Of a DNA stretch of 51,894 nucleotides, positions 5,986 through 15,379 are shown one piece after another. The position numbers were made by a program, and so were the translations under genes. Source of the DNA: a virus; IMG/VR virus record IMGVR_UViG_3300043419_001406, positions 1 to 51,894 of that record; one strand, given 5' to 3'. Position 1 is the first letter of the stretch; each line of letters begins with the position of its first letter. A model generated the notes under the pieces. The model made no database searches, was not told the origin of the DNA, and saw only the letters and a program-made list of their open reading frames with translations.

Positions 5986-6786
5986 ATGCCCGACGAGCCG
6001 GACTTAATCAAGGGCAGCGAGGAGGCCTACCGACAGGTAAGGCAGGCCCAGCTTGATCGAGCCCGGGCGAACGATACGCCGGAGGACGCCAGCCCGGATA
6101 CCGCGGCTTCGATGGGCGCGCTCTTCAGGAAGCAGGAGGACGCGGCCCAGACCGCCGCCGTCCACTATAACGCGGCGATCAACCTTCAGAACTACGTCCA
6201 GCAACAGCGCGAGTACTTCGACGACAAATCGGACGCCATGTCGCTCAAGGGGATGCTTGAGCGCGGCGGCGAGCGTAAAGGCGGCGTCGTAAGGGTCTCC
6301 GACGGATTGGCCGGAATGCTGGCGGCCGGCGGCGAAAGAAAAGGGGGCATGGTAAAGGTGTCGGACGGGCTGGCCGGAATGCTGGCCGCTGGCGGACAAA
6401 AAACAGGACCTGAGCTCAAGATCGGAGCCAGCTTCAAGGAGCAGCTCGAAGCGGTCAGGTGGGGTGCTAGGATGCAAGCCCTTCGCATCGCAGGCAGAGA
6501 GTACGCGAGTCAGCGAAAAATAAAAAACGATGGCGGCCTGTCGGCCGCCAGACAGCCGTACGCCGGCGTAAACTTCTTCGGCCACAGGTCCCAATTCACG
6601 AGGGGCGCCGTAACGTTCACGCCAATGGATTTTTCAAACGGGGTTCCGATAGTCGGGGTGCACAAGGCCGTCGAGGACGGATGGGCGCCCGTGGGTGCCG
6701 GCTATTCGGCGGCCATGAAGAGAGCCCTGCTTCAGATGGGCCGAAATTACAGGAGTACGCTTCCGCTGTACGGAAACAGCTACTAA
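5986..6786 (+). CDS. Hypothetical protein with tandem repeat (266 aa), upstream of terminase
   Basis: Residues about 94-135 hold two near-perfect 21-residue tandem repeats of type GGERKGGxVxVSDGLAGMLAA, with a partial third (GGQKTG). The DNA repeat unit is 63 bases with several synonymous changes, so it is not a recent slip. The N-terminus is acidic and helical (QAQLDRARAND), and the C-terminus is aromatic (LPLYGNSY). It begins directly after the previous stop and ends directly before the terminase ATG. The position suggests a packaging or head role, but no family is recognised. Confidence 0.7.
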   Translation: MPDEPDLIKGSEEAYRQVRQAQLDRARANDTPEDASPDTAASMGALFRKQEDAAQTAAVHYNAAINLQNYVQQQREYFDDKSDAMSLKGMLERGGERKGGVVRVSDGLAGMLAAGGERKGGMVKVSDGLAGMLAAGGQKTGPELKIGASFKEQLEAVRWGARMQALRIAGREYASQRKIKNDGGLSAARQPYAGVNFFGHRSQFTRGAVTFTPMDFSNGVPIVGVHKAVEDGWAPVGAGYSAAMKRALLQMGRNYRSTLPLYGNSY

Positions 6787-8427
6787 ATGTCGTTCGATCA
6801 GGTCAACATAGGGACGCGGGAAGCCCCGCTGATGGTGACGAAGCATCCCATCATACACACTCCGTCCCGCGAAGACCTGATAGACTTGGCGCGCGAGATA
6901 GGTCCAGAAGGCGTCGTCGAGGTGTTGAAGCGCCGCGAGGAAAAAATAAAGGCCGAGGTAGCCGACCCATACAGGCATGGATTCGAGCCGGATCATTGGC
7001 GCGAGGCCGACGGCCTGCTCATGTCCGGAAACGAGCTGCTTATCATGGGCGGAAACCGAGCCGGTAAGACCGAGTACGCGGCCAAGCGGATCATGCAGCT
7101 TCTCTGCACTAGGCCTAATTCGCGAATATGGTGCCTGCACACGACCTCGCAGACATCCATCCAGATGCAACAGGCGGTCATCTGGAAGTACATGCCGCCG
7201 GAGTTCAAGAACGCCAAGAAGACCAAGGTAACGAACATCCAATACTCGCAGAAGAACGGCTTCACCGACGCGACGTTCGTCCTGCCAAACCGGAGCCAAT
7301 GTTTCTTCATGAACTACGGTCAGGAGAAGAAGGTCATCGAAGGTGGCGAGCCGGACATGATCTGGTGCGACGAGCTTGTCCCTCCTGATTGGGTTGAGAC
7401 GTTGCGCTACCGACTAGTGACTAGGTCGGGCAAGATGCTCCTGACCTTCACCCCTATCACGGGCTATACGCCTGTCGTCAAGGAGTACGTCTCCGGGTGC
7501 CGCTTCAAGAAGACCCTCAAGGCGGACCTGCTTCCTGACACGCAGAACGTTCCCAACATACCCAAGGGCCACATGCCCTACACGGCCTCCTGCCTGAAGG
7601 GTTCCGCGAACGTTATCTGGTTCCATTCGATACTGAACAGCTACTCCCCGTTCGAGCAGATCAAGCTGGCCCTCAGGGGCCGCGGGCCGTACGAAGTCAA
7701 GATACGCGCGTACGGATGGGCCGAGTCCCTGTCTGGCTCACAGTTCCCAAGGTTCGGAGAGCCGAACATAATACCGGCCGACAAGATACCCAGCGAGGGC
7801 ACGAACTACATGGTCGTCGATCCGGCCGGAGCTAGGAATTGGTTCATGTGCTGGATGCGGGTAGATAAGAATGGGAACAAGTATGTGTACCGAGAATGGC
7901 CCGACATCAGCATGGGTGAGTGGGCTCTCAACGGCGAGAAGCCGGACGGCAAGCCCGGGCCCGCGCAACGCCAAGGAGCCGGCATGGGCGTCATCGAGAT
8001 CAAGGAGCACATACGCTCGCTTGAAGCCGGCGAAGAGATTTTCGAGAGGTACATCGACCCTAGGGCTGGGAACGCCACGGCCATAAACAAGGAGGGCGGA
8101 GTGACCCTGATACAACTCCTAGAGGAAGACCCGAACCCCATGTGGTTCACTCCGGCGGCCGGCCTCAGGCTCGAAGAGGGCGTTGGGATCCTCAACGATT
8201 GGTTCTCCTACGACCAGAACAACCCCCTCAGCGCCGTCAATCAGCCAAAGCTTTACATATCCGAAGACTGCATAAACACGATCTGGTGCCTGCGCGAATG
8301 GACAGGCCTCGACGGAGAGAAGGGCGCCAGCAAGGACCCCGTCGATTGCATGAGGTATCTCGCCGTCATGCAACCGGGTTACTCGGACGACAAGACGTTC
8401 AAGGCGGTCGGAGGAGGAAGCTATTGA
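6787..8427 (+). CDS. terL: Terminase large subunit (546 aa)
   Basis: ATP-driven motor and nuclease that packages DNA through the portal. Walker A is GGNRAGKT (residues 88-95) and Walker B with the catalytic glutamate is MIWCDE (191-196). The C-terminal RNase-H-like nuclease begins with YMVVDPAG (D345) and ends near SKDPVDCMRYLAVM (about 515-530). The GGNRAGKT form and the 546-residue length fit the T7/P22-like group. The gene abuts the preceding stop (TAAATG) and is separated from the portal by one small HTH gene. Confidence 0.95.
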   Translation: MSFDQVNIGTREAPLMVTKHPIIHTPSREDLIDLAREIGPEGVVEVLKRREEKIKAEVADPYRHGFEPDHWREADGLLMSGNELLIMGGNRAGKTEYAAKRIMQLLCTRPNSRIWCLHTTSQTSIQMQQAVIWKYMPPEFKNAKKTKVTNIQYSQKNGFTDATFVLPNRSQCFFMNYGQEKKVIEGGEPDMIWCDELVPPDWVETLRYRLVTRSGKMLLTFTPITGYTPVVKEYVSGCRFKKTLKADLLPDTQNVPNIPKGHMPYTASCLKGSANVIWFHSILNSYSPFEQIKLALRGRGPYEVKIRAYGWAESLSGSQFPRFGEPNIIPADKIPSEGTNYMVVDPAGARNWFMCWMRVDKNGNKYVYREWPDISMGEWALNGEKPDGKPGPAQRQGAGMGVIEIKEHIRSLEAGEEIFERYIDPRAGNATAINKEGGVTLIQLLEEDPNPMWFTPAAGLRLEEGVGILNDWFSYDQNNPLSAVNQPKLYISEDCINTIWCLREWTGLDGEKGASKDPVDCMRYLAVMQPGYSDDKTFKAVGGGSY

Positions 8428-8431
8428 TACC

Positions 8432-8650
8432 ATGCTAAACCTACCCGCCAACACCCCTCCCCTGCTCCGTCTGGCCGAAGCTTCGGTCGTATTCAACCTG
8501 AGCAAGTCGACCCTGCTACGCCTAAGGCGGAGCGGATCCGTGAGAACATACAAGACCAACGGAGGTCAGTATATGTTCTACCGGGACGACATCATAGATT
8601 TCATAACCAAGAACACCAATGGCCTCGATAAAGTACAAGAATCACCCTAA
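8432..8650 (+). CDS. Small excisionase/MerR-like HTH protein (72 aa)
   Basis: The sequence LLRLAEASVVFNLSKSTLLR, then a wing (TYKTNGGQYMFYRDDIIDFI), is the winged helix of the excisionase/MerR group. Such small HTH proteins bind DNA, and near a terminase one could serve as packaging-site recognition or as a regulator. It starts four bases after the terminase stop and overlaps the portal start by 32 bases. It could be an alternative small terminase partner. No integrase is present, so a role in excision is unlikely. Confidence 0.65.
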   Translation: MLNLPANTPPLLRLAEASVVFNLSKSTLLRLRRSGSVRTYKTNGGQYMFYRDDIIDFITKNTNGLDKVQESP

Positions 8651-10871
8651 TCAGCGCGACCAGCTGGCATTCCACAACAGGGTGCCGGACATACAGTTCC
8701 TGCTGAACGAATATCAGCGCTCGGCTTATCACGGCACCATGGTGTCGAAGATGAACTATGCCGACGATATTCGTCTCGCCCGCTGGCCCGGACAGACCGA
8801 CGACGGCAAGAAGCACAGCTACGCCCGCCCGGACGGAGATCCCGCGTTCCCCTTCGAGGGCGCGTCAGACGTTCGCATCAGGCTGGTCGACCGCCTCGTG
8901 CGTGAGCAAAAGGCCCTGCTAATGCACTCGTTCAAGGCATGCACCCTCAAGGTGGGCGGCACCGAGATCGGAGACACCATGGCGGCCGCGTCGGCCACGA
9001 ACCTGATGCGCTGGCTGATCGAGACCAAGATGAAGCTTGAGCTTCACAAGGAGGCCGAGCTCCACGCCGACTACATGCTAAATTACGGATGGTCCGTGGT
9101 GCAGGTCACTTGGGACCGCCAGATGGGCAAGCGCACCCAGACCATCAGCTTGGAAGAGTTGGCCATGGCAGCCGAGCAGGCCCGCATGCAGAACTCCGGA
9201 GACTCCATGATGGCCAATCTGGTCGCCGCGATTCAGTCCGGAAAGGACGACTACGCCGTTCAGCTCATGACGGCCCTCCTTCCGAACATCAAGGAGCCTG
9301 ACCTCAGGAAGTGCGTCAAGTCGATGCGCGAGACGGGTACCGGCTACATCGACGAGCCGTACGTCGCCCGCAACCTCCCCGTCGTTTCGGCCCTGAAGCC
9401 ATATGACGAGGTGTGCTTCCCGCCAGAAACCAGCGACCTTCAGAAGGCCCGCGTCATCTTCCGGCGTCAGTACGTCACAGAGGTCGAGCTTCGCTCAATG
9501 GGCGAAGTAGACGGATGGGATAAAGAGTTCGTCGAAAGCGCCAGCCGCACGATGGGAAATCATTACTACTTCAATGACCCCAATCTGGTTCCGACCACGA
9601 CGATGTTGAACTCCAACATCCAGCGCGGCGACAACCTTGTGGAGCTCGTATGGGCCTACTATCGCCAGCTGGACAAGGATAACATCCCGGCAATCTATTA
9701 CACAGTCTTCTGCCCTCAGGTCGGCAGCGAGCTGTACGCGAAGCAGGAGCTTCTGAACTACGCTCACAACATGTACCCGTTCGTTGAGCTCCGGATGGAG
9801 ACTTCGCGGCGACAGGTCACGGAATCCCGCGGAATCCCGGAGATATGCAAGACCGAGCAGGAGGAGGTCAAGGCCCAGCACGACGCCATCCGTGACCGCA
9901 CGGCCATCGAAGTGCTTCCGCCCGTCAAGGTGGTCAAGAGAATAGGAGCCCTGAATAGGATCGCACCCGGTCAGGTCCTGCCCGTCACCAACAAGGATGA
10001 CTACACTTGGCTCGAGCCCCCTGCCGGCCGTGCCGAGTACGCCTTCCAAGTCATCGAGCAGGTCGAAAAGAACCTTGGCAATTACTTCGGCTTCCAAGTC
10101 GGAGAAAAGCCCATCGACCCCGTCAAGATCCAGATGATGAAGCAGCTTCAGGTTGATAATTGGCTGATGTTCTGGACGCGCTGCTTCAGCCAGATGTTCT
10201 CCCTGTGCCTTCAGTTCATGGAAGAGGAAGAGGTGGTCCGCATCACAGGATCCCCGCTTAAGCAGGGCCTTTCGGACATCCACTCGCAGTATGACCTGAA
10301 CGTAAGGTTCGACGTCAGGGACGCCGACCCGGACTTCGTCCGCGAGAAGCTCAAGTCCATCGTCGAGACTGTCGTTCCGTTGGACGTTTCCGGGGTCATT
10401 GACCGCGATAAGCTGGTCAAGCTCGTCATCGAGTCGATCAGCCCGGACGCCGCCCGCGAGCTCGTCATCGACAAGGCAACCGCGTCCCAGAAGCTCTACA
10501 AGGACGTCACGAACGACATCGCCCTGATGATGCTCGGCAACGAGGCCCAATACGTCGAGAACGACCCTCAGGCCTCCTCGAAGCTTCAGTTCGCTCAGGA
10601 CATCTTGGCGAAGAACCCGAAGGCACAGCAGGCCGCTCAGGGGGACCGCATCTTCCAGATACTGCTGGAGAACTACATGAAGCAGCTTCAGTTCTCCGTC
10701 GAGCAGGAGAAGAACAAGCAGATCGGCCGAGTCGGCGTTTCGCCGGCATCGGAAAAGATCCAAGAGGAGTTCAGCAAGGCCCGAGAAGAGCAGGCCGCCG
10801 CCGCCGCGGAGACGCAGGCCCCCGCCCCTCAGGTCGAGACCCAGCCTCCTCCCGCCCAGATGATGATCTAA
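8619..10871 (+). CDS. Portal protein, P22-like (750 aa)
   Basis: The dodecameric ring at the capsid vertex through which DNA passes. The position between terminase and scaffold, the length (P22 portal is about 725 residues) and the composition fit. The N-terminal region (RVPDIQFLLNEYQRSAYHG) leads to an alpha/beta wing, a long helical stem (about residues 440-520) and a C-terminal glutamine, alanine and proline-rich tail (EEQAAAAAETQAPAPQ). T7-type portals are shorter (about 535). The start overlaps the small HTH gene. No Shine-Dalgarno site is visible. Confidence 0.85.
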   Translation: MASIKYKNHPNQRDQLAFHNRVPDIQFLLNEYQRSAYHGTMVSKMNYADDIRLARWPGQTDDGKKHSYARPDGDPAFPFEGASDVRIRLVDRLVREQKALLMHSFKACTLKVGGTEIGDTMAAASATNLMRWLIETKMKLELHKEAELHADYMLNYGWSVVQVTWDRQMGKRTQTISLEELAMAAEQARMQNSGDSMMANLVAAIQSGKDDYAVQLMTALLPNIKEPDLRKCVKSMRETGTGYIDEPYVARNLPVVSALKPYDEVCFPPETSDLQKARVIFRRQYVTEVELRSMGEVDGWDKEFVESASRTMGNHYYFNDPNLVPTTTMLNSNIQRGDNLVELVWAYYRQLDKDNIPAIYYTVFCPQVGSELYAKQELLNYAHNMYPFVELRMETSRRQVTESRGIPEICKTEQEEVKAQHDAIRDRTAIEVLPPVKVVKRIGALNRIAPGQVLPVTNKDDYTWLEPPAGRAEYAFQVIEQVEKNLGNYFGFQVGEKPIDPVKIQMMKQLQVDNWLMFWTRCFSQMFSLCLQFMEEEEVVRITGSPLKQGLSDIHSQYDLNVRFDVRDADPDFVREKLKSIVETVVPLDVSGVIDRDKLVKLVIESISPDAARELVIDKATASQKLYKDVTNDIALMMLGNEAQYVENDPQASSKLQFAQDILAKNPKAQQAAQGDRIFQILLENYMKQLQFSVEQEKNKQIGRVGVSPASEKIQEEFSKAREEQAAAAAETQAPAPQVETQPPPAQMMI

Positions 10872-10874
10872 CCC

Positions 10875-11141
10875 ATGACACCAGAATCCAACAAATACGT
10901 CCAAAACGCATTCGGCGCCACGGACCCGAACGCATCCGAACTGTTCAAGGCCGTGCTAGTCGTCATTGACTTCGCCCTCCAGATAGAGATGGGCAAGGTC
11001 ATGTCTCCGGCCACCACGGGAGAAGCTAGGGTTCACTCAGCCGGTAGGCTTGATGCGCTGAACGAGATTCTCGTGCATCTCCAAGACCGCCGGGACGCCG
11101 CTCTTAAGCCGAAAACGGGTCAAACCAGCGCACAGCAGTAG
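10875..11141 (+). CDS. Small virion-region protein (88 aa)
   Basis: A mostly helical protein (SELFKAVLVVIDFALQIEMG, then RLDALNEILVHLQDRRDAAL) between portal and scaffold. The family is not recognised. It starts three bases after the portal stop and is followed by a 76-base gap. The position suggests a head-assembly accessory protein, but nothing in the sequence confirms this. The gap after it (11142-11217) has no gene and no clear promoter elements. Confidence 0.65.
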   Translation: MTPESNKYVQNAFGATDPNASELFKAVLVVIDFALQIEMGKVMSPATTGEARVHSAGRLDALNEILVHLQDRRDAALKPKTGQTSAQQ

Positions 11142-11217
11142 AGTGTATTGCTTTGCTGAATACGTCGACCATCAATCCTTACGTCTCTGCGGACGTTAAA
11201 CGCTGACCTCCATACAT

Positions 11218-12174
11218 ATGGAAAACGACCAACAGCCACAAGCTGATCTCGAACTTGGGAACGAGATTAATCCCCCCATGAACGAAAACGTTAGGCAAGC
11301 CGAACCTAACGCAAAAGAAAGCCCGGAAGATTTTTTCTCCCGGGTGCTGTCTGGCGGCCAGATAGAACAAACCACCGGCGTGGAGTCGCCGGAAGCGCCC
11401 GAGGCAGTAATGCCGGAGGCAACCACGGAAGCCGAAGATGCCGAGCAACAGGTTGACGATAGCACGGAACGCCCCACCACAGGCGTCCAAAAGCGACTCG
11501 CCAAGCTGACGGCCCTGAGGCGGGAAGCCGAGGAGAAGGCTAGCAGGCTAGAACAGGAAGTCGCAGAACTCAAGCGATCCAAGGCCGTCGTCCGCACAGA
11601 TGCGCAAAATCCATTCGCGCAGCTCGAAAGCGTGGGCGATATTCAGGCCGAGTTTGAGAAACAGCGAAAGATCCGACTATTTTGCGAGCGCTACCCGGAC
11701 GGATACTACCCTGAAGGTGAAGGCGAGCCGGTGTCGAAGGAGAACATAGCCAAGGCGAAAGTCAGGGCCCTCCAAGCCATCGAGGAAGAACTTCCCAAGC
11801 AGTTGATGTATCTCGAAGAAAAGGACAAGGCCAAGAAGTTCGCCCGAAGCGAGTTCAGCTGGCTCAATGATCCCACGGATGACAGGACGACCAAGGTCAA
11901 GGCCTTCGTTGATGCCATGCCCGAGATCAAAAGGTTCCCGGACTACGAGATATACGCTGCCCACATGGTCAATGGCATGATGAGCTACAAGGCTCAGAAG
12001 GCCGTCGCCCAGAATACTCAGAGGAGGGTTCCGGTGCAACCCAGCATGAGCAGCGCACCCGCGCCGCGGCCGCAGAAAAGCGACCCGGTTCAGTACGCCT
12101 CTAGCATGGAGCGCTACCGCAAGAGCGGGACGATCGACGATCTGGCAGATGTGTTCAAAAGCAAGTTCATCTAA
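11218..12174 (+). CDS. Scaffold protein (318 aa)
   Basis: Probably the scaffold that directs procapsid assembly. It is highly acidic and helical, with an N-terminal low-complexity region, a predicted coiled coil (about residues 95-125, KLTALRREAEEKASRLEQEV) and a basic C-terminal segment (RYRKSGTIDDLADVFKSKFI) of the kind that docks to capsid protein. It sits directly before the major capsid gene, as in T7 and P22. The 76-base gap before it is the largest in the head module and could hold regulatory sequence, though none is evident. Confidence 0.8.
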   Translation: MENDQQPQADLELGNEINPPMNENVRQAEPNAKESPEDFFSRVLSGGQIEQTTGVESPEAPEAVMPEATTEAEDAEQQVDDSTERPTTGVQKRLAKLTALRREAEEKASRLEQEVAELKRSKAVVRTDAQNPFAQLESVGDIQAEFEKQRKIRLFCERYPDGYYPEGEGEPVSKENIAKAKVRALQAIEEELPKQLMYLEEKDKAKKFARSEFSWLNDPTDDRTTKVKAFVDAMPEIKRFPDYEIYAAHMVNGMMSYKAQKAVAQNTQRRVPVQPSMSSAPAPRPQKSDPVQYASSMERYRKSGTIDDLADVFKSKFI

Positions 12175-12186
12175 CGACCAAACATC

Positions 12187-13530
12187 ATGGCTAATCTCTA
12201 CGAACGGGACTTCCAGAACCAGCGCCCCCTCCCCGGCGCCCGCATCGGTATCCGCGAGGAACTGAGCGACCTCATCCTCAACGTCGACGCCAAGGACACG
12301 CCCATCACCTCGATGGCCAAGCGTGGCTCCAAGCCCGGCAACACGACCTTCCGCTGGCAGGTCGACCGCAATCCCGAGCCCTCCGTGGAACTCGGTATCG
12401 TGGACGGCAAGGACGTTGATCCTAACAACATGGACGGCGCCAACGCCGGCCTCGGTGGCAACACGTTCAAGCAGTACACCGTCGGCTTCAGGACTGAAGT
12501 CGAGAACAACATCCACATGTTCCGCAGGGCCGTCCACGTCTCCAACCTGACGCAGGACGTCCTCAACATCGCGGGCGTCAAGGATGAGCTCTCGCGTCAG
12601 CTCTCGAAGGCCACCATCGACCTGAAGCGCTCCATGGAGCTGACCTTCACCTCGGACATCCTCCCGGTCCTCGATAACGGCACCCTGCCCTATCGTACCC
12701 GATGCCTCACGGCGTGGATCAAGCCCGAGCTGGCCTCCGCTCAGTACAACACCCAGACCAAGTATGGCATTCAGGCCACCAACTCGGCCGCGGGCAACTA
12801 CAGGCAGGAAATCCGCTCGATCAACGAGAACTTCCTGACTCCGTCGACCTCCATCGTCGGCACCGGCCTCACCGTCGACAATCTCTCCGAGAACGACGTT
12901 CAGGACGTGATGACCTCGGTGTACGAGCAGACCGGTCAGTTCCGCTCCCACGAAGCCGTCGTCGGCACCTCCCTCAAGAGGCAGTTCACGAACCTCGTGT
13001 ACACCCAGCGCGCTCCTGCCGACACCAGCAAGATCACGAACAACCGCGACGCCAACTCGGACACCATCAAGGCTTCCGTGGACGTGTTCGAGGGTGACTT
13101 CGGCCGTCTCTCGCTGATCCCGTCGCAGTTCCTGCATGCCGGCGTCAACCCCTACACCATCAAGTTCGTCGAGGGCGACGCCGCCGGCGAGTGGCACGTC
13201 TACGACGGCGACATCAGCATCGCCGCCAACCTCGTCGCCGTCAAGGTGACCGACTTCGTCACCGGCGCCACCACGGCTGCCCCGGCGAAGTACGAAACCG
13301 AGGCCGACGCCAAGAAGCACGTCAATCTTCACGCCCAGAACGCGAAGACCAAGGGCTTCATCATCCCGTGGGAGTACCTCGAAATCCGATACGGTGGCAA
13401 CATCGCGCAGGTTCGCGAGCTCACCGAAAACGGTGGTGGCCCTCGTCGCATGATGGAAGCCATGGCCGCTCTGGTCGTCCAGAGCCCGCTGTGCTTCGGC
13501 ATGTTCGACTACAAGGCTAACAACGCCTAA
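12187..13530 (+). CDS. Major capsid protein, SU10/DUF5309-like (447 aa)
   Basis: Forms the capsid shell (HK97 fold inferred). The block EELSDLILNVDAKDTPITSM followed by FRWQVDRNPEP matches the N-terminal pattern of SU10-like (DUF5309) capsid proteins, as does the later SRQLSKATIDLKRSMELTF helix. Its place after the scaffold supports the call. Codon use is heavily biased to C-ending codons, as expected for the most abundant virion protein. The leader is CGACCAAACATC before the ATG, without a Shine-Dalgarno site. Confidence 0.88.
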   Translation: MANLYERDFQNQRPLPGARIGIREELSDLILNVDAKDTPITSMAKRGSKPGNTTFRWQVDRNPEPSVELGIVDGKDVDPNNMDGANAGLGGNTFKQYTVGFRTEVENNIHMFRRAVHVSNLTQDVLNIAGVKDELSRQLSKATIDLKRSMELTFTSDILPVLDNGTLPYRTRCLTAWIKPELASAQYNTQTKYGIQATNSAAGNYRQEIRSINENFLTPSTSIVGTGLTVDNLSENDVQDVMTSVYEQTGQFRSHEAVVGTSLKRQFTNLVYTQRAPADTSKITNNRDANSDTIKASVDVFEGDFGRLSLIPSQFLHAGVNPYTIKFVEGDAAGEWHVYDGDISIAANLVAVKVTDFVTGATTAAPAKYETEADAKKHVNLHAQNAKTKGFIIPWEYLEIRYGGNIAQVRELTENGGGPRRMMEAMAALVVQSPLCFGMFDYKANNA

Positions 13531-13542
13531 TCGTACGAGGTC

Positions 13543-13881
13543 ATGGCTGAGCTGCCGCCCATCCATGAAGCCATCCCGGGCGACCTTCTCCAGCCTATGC
13601 TGGAGGAGTTTCGCTCGGGGTGGAACCTCCGTAAGGTCCAAGCAGAGGCAGCTCGGAAGCTCATCGCCGAGACCAACAAAAATGAGCACCACTTTACCGA
13701 GGGTCTTGGCCAGCTCAAGGCCCGCATCCCCATAGACTTCTACCAGCACATGAAGTTCTTGTTCGGCCCGGACATCTGGCAGGACAAGAAGTTCTTGAAC
13801 CGAGTCCTTCAGGAGAACCCTGAGTTCAAGCCGACTGTCGCGTCCAAGGCGCAGATCGTCGCGCCGGGACTGCCCTTTTAA
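13543..13881 (+). CDS. Head-region protein (112 aa)
   Basis: A helical protein (LLQPMLEEFRSGWNLRKVQA...ETNKNEHHFTEGLGQLKARI) just after the capsid gene. The family is not recognised. C-ending codons predominate, as in the capsid gene, which suggests strong expression. It could be a decoration, head-tail joining or internal protein. Its short spacing on both sides (12 and 5 bases) keeps it in the structural operon. Confidence 0.65.
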   Translation: MAELPPIHEAIPGDLLQPMLEEFRSGWNLRKVQAEAARKLIAETNKNEHHFTEGLGQLKARIPIDFYQHMKFLFGPDIWQDKKFLNRVLQENPEFKPTVASKAQIVAPGLPF

Positions 13882-13886
13882 CCGTC

Positions 13887-14597
13887 ATGGCCGAATATAA
13901 CAACGGCAGGGAGCGCCCGAGGAACGCCGGACCCACCCCTCCGAGCAAGCCAACTCCGCCAACCCCGCTTAACCAGCAGCGGACAAAAAACCCGAACGCC
14001 TACGAAAGTTCGGCGGACATAGTCGCTCGAAGGAATGCTGAAAACGCCCGCAAGGCTGAAGAGGCCGCTCGTAGGAACCCGATAGCTCGTCCGGGCGGTC
14101 CAGATAGGTTCCAATACTTCGAGAACAAGCCCCTGCCCCAGATGCCTCCGCTTCCGCGCGAAGGCATGACCGGGCTAGAGCCTCAGGCTAAAAACACATT
14201 ACGAACTCCGTTCCATCTCTATCCTAGCTTTGGGGGCGAAGAAAGCCCTCTGATTCCCGACAGGTTCCTAGGCGAAGTTGTTGCAGGAGCCTCTGGATCC
14301 GGAAAGGCCTTTACGCCCGAAGAGGAAATGATGATCGCCGAACAAATCATGCAGGCGCTGCAAGGGAAGAGGTTTGGCAATCAGGATGAATATAGGATGG
14401 ATGGAACATACAGTCCGTTCAGGATCAAGGGCGGCCCGGCAACGATATACGAAAACTCCGGATATGAGGATGAGAACGGAAGGCCCATAGCGACCGGACG
14501 TAGAGGCATGAGCGGTCAGCCGATTATGCCATACCTGCCTCAATTCCATGCTGACCTCGGCACCATACCGGGAGTCGGAAGCTACCTTATACCTTAA
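13887..14597 (+). CDS. Proline-rich structural-region protein (236 aa)
   Basis: The N-terminal 80 residues are proline, asparagine and arginine-rich and likely disordered (PTPPSKPTPPTPLNQQRTKN). The rest is glycine and proline-rich with an EEEMMIAEQIMQAL helix near residue 150. Function unknown. Its stop shares a base with the start of the tail adaptor gene (TAATG), so the two are likely coupled. The location suggests a minor virion protein. ATA and AGG codons are more frequent than in the capsid gene. Confidence 0.65.
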   Translation: MAEYNNGRERPRNAGPTPPSKPTPPTPLNQQRTKNPNAYESSADIVARRNAENARKAEEAARRNPIARPGGPDRFQYFENKPLPQMPPLPREGMTGLEPQAKNTLRTPFHLYPSFGGEESPLIPDRFLGEVVAGASGSGKAFTPEEEMMIAEQIMQALQGKRFGNQDEYRMDGTYSPFRIKGGPATIYENSGYEDENGRPIATGRRGMSGQPIMPYLPQFHADLGTIPGVGSYLIP

Positions 14598-15376
14598 TGC
14601 GATACTCCAACTTCAGCGAAATCCTCCACTCGGCCTTGCAATTCTGCGGGCTGGACAGGAACCTTACGACCCCTGACAGGTTCGCCATGATCCGCGACTA
14701 CGCCAGCCGCAGGATCCAGCTCATCTGGGAGTCCAACGATTGGCCCGACCTCAAGCGTTACACCAAGTGCAACGTCGCCTTGGAGGACGGAAGGAGCAAG
14801 ATAGTCACTCCGGCTGATCTCGGCCAGCTCATTGACGTGTGGTCCATGGACCCGCTCGCCTCGACCAACTCGATCCAGCTCGACTTCAATGGCATCAATA
14901 ACGGCTTTTACCTGTCTGCCTCTGGTCCGTCTGACGTCTGGGTGGAACATCGACCAGACTCGCCTGTCCTGTCCGGAGACGCTTGGAGGGTCGCAACTTC
15001 TTACCGAAAGGGCTCTCAGGTCTACTACGACGAGGGCCCCGGCCTAGCCGGCATTGTCGACGGAGCTTCCAGCTTGGTTCCCGTGAACGGATACCCGTCC
15101 AAGGGCAACTTCTGGAATTACACGGGCGAAGAGCCTTCCGTTGCCGGAACCCCTCCCGACTTGGACCCAAATTGGGTCCGTGTGACCATCCCGCGCCTCT
15201 TTGCCGACTACGTCGCTCAGGGCTCCTTCTCCGATTACAGCCGCGCTCAGGGATCTCTTGACGTGAACACCCTCGGGTTCATCGAGAACCGGGCCGAGAA
15301 CGCCAAGGAGCATGCCCTTGACCAAGTGCTCCGACAGCAGGGCATGACGCGAAGGATCAATTTTCGAGGATACTAA
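14597..15376 (+). CDS. Tail adaptor-like protein with a CBM-like insert (259 aa)
   Basis: The N-terminal helix pair (FSEILHSALQFCGLDRN...RFAMIRDYASRRIQLIWESN) and the C-terminal helices (RLFADYVAQGSFSDYSRAQG) resemble the adaptor (T7 gp11-type) that joins portal and nozzle. Between them (about residues 125-190) is a segment with YRKGSQVYYDEG and NFWNYTG, the pattern of a CBM5/12-type carbohydrate-binding module. The same type of module occurs in the fiber gene two places downstream. Location and length fit an adaptor; the insert is my reading of pattern only. Confidence 0.65.
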   Translation: MRYSNFSEILHSALQFCGLDRNLTTPDRFAMIRDYASRRIQLIWESNDWPDLKRYTKCNVALEDGRSKIVTPADLGQLIDVWSMDPLASTNSIQLDFNGINNGFYLSASGPSDVWVEHRPDSPVLSGDAWRVATSYRKGSQVYYDEGPGLAGIVDGASSLVPVNGYPSKGNFWNYTGEEPSVAGTPPDLDPNWVRVTIPRLFADYVAQGSFSDYSRAQGSLDVNTLGFIENRAENAKEHALDQVLRQQGMTRRINFRGY

Positions 15377-15379
15377 TCT

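Noticed and set aside
11677-13749. Open frame of about 690 codons on the minus strand across scaffold and capsid genes
   Set aside because: It lies antisense to the capsid gene, whose strong C-ending codon bias removes stops from that antisense frame. The composition (very high Val, Leu, Asp and Gly) is typical of a shadow frame.
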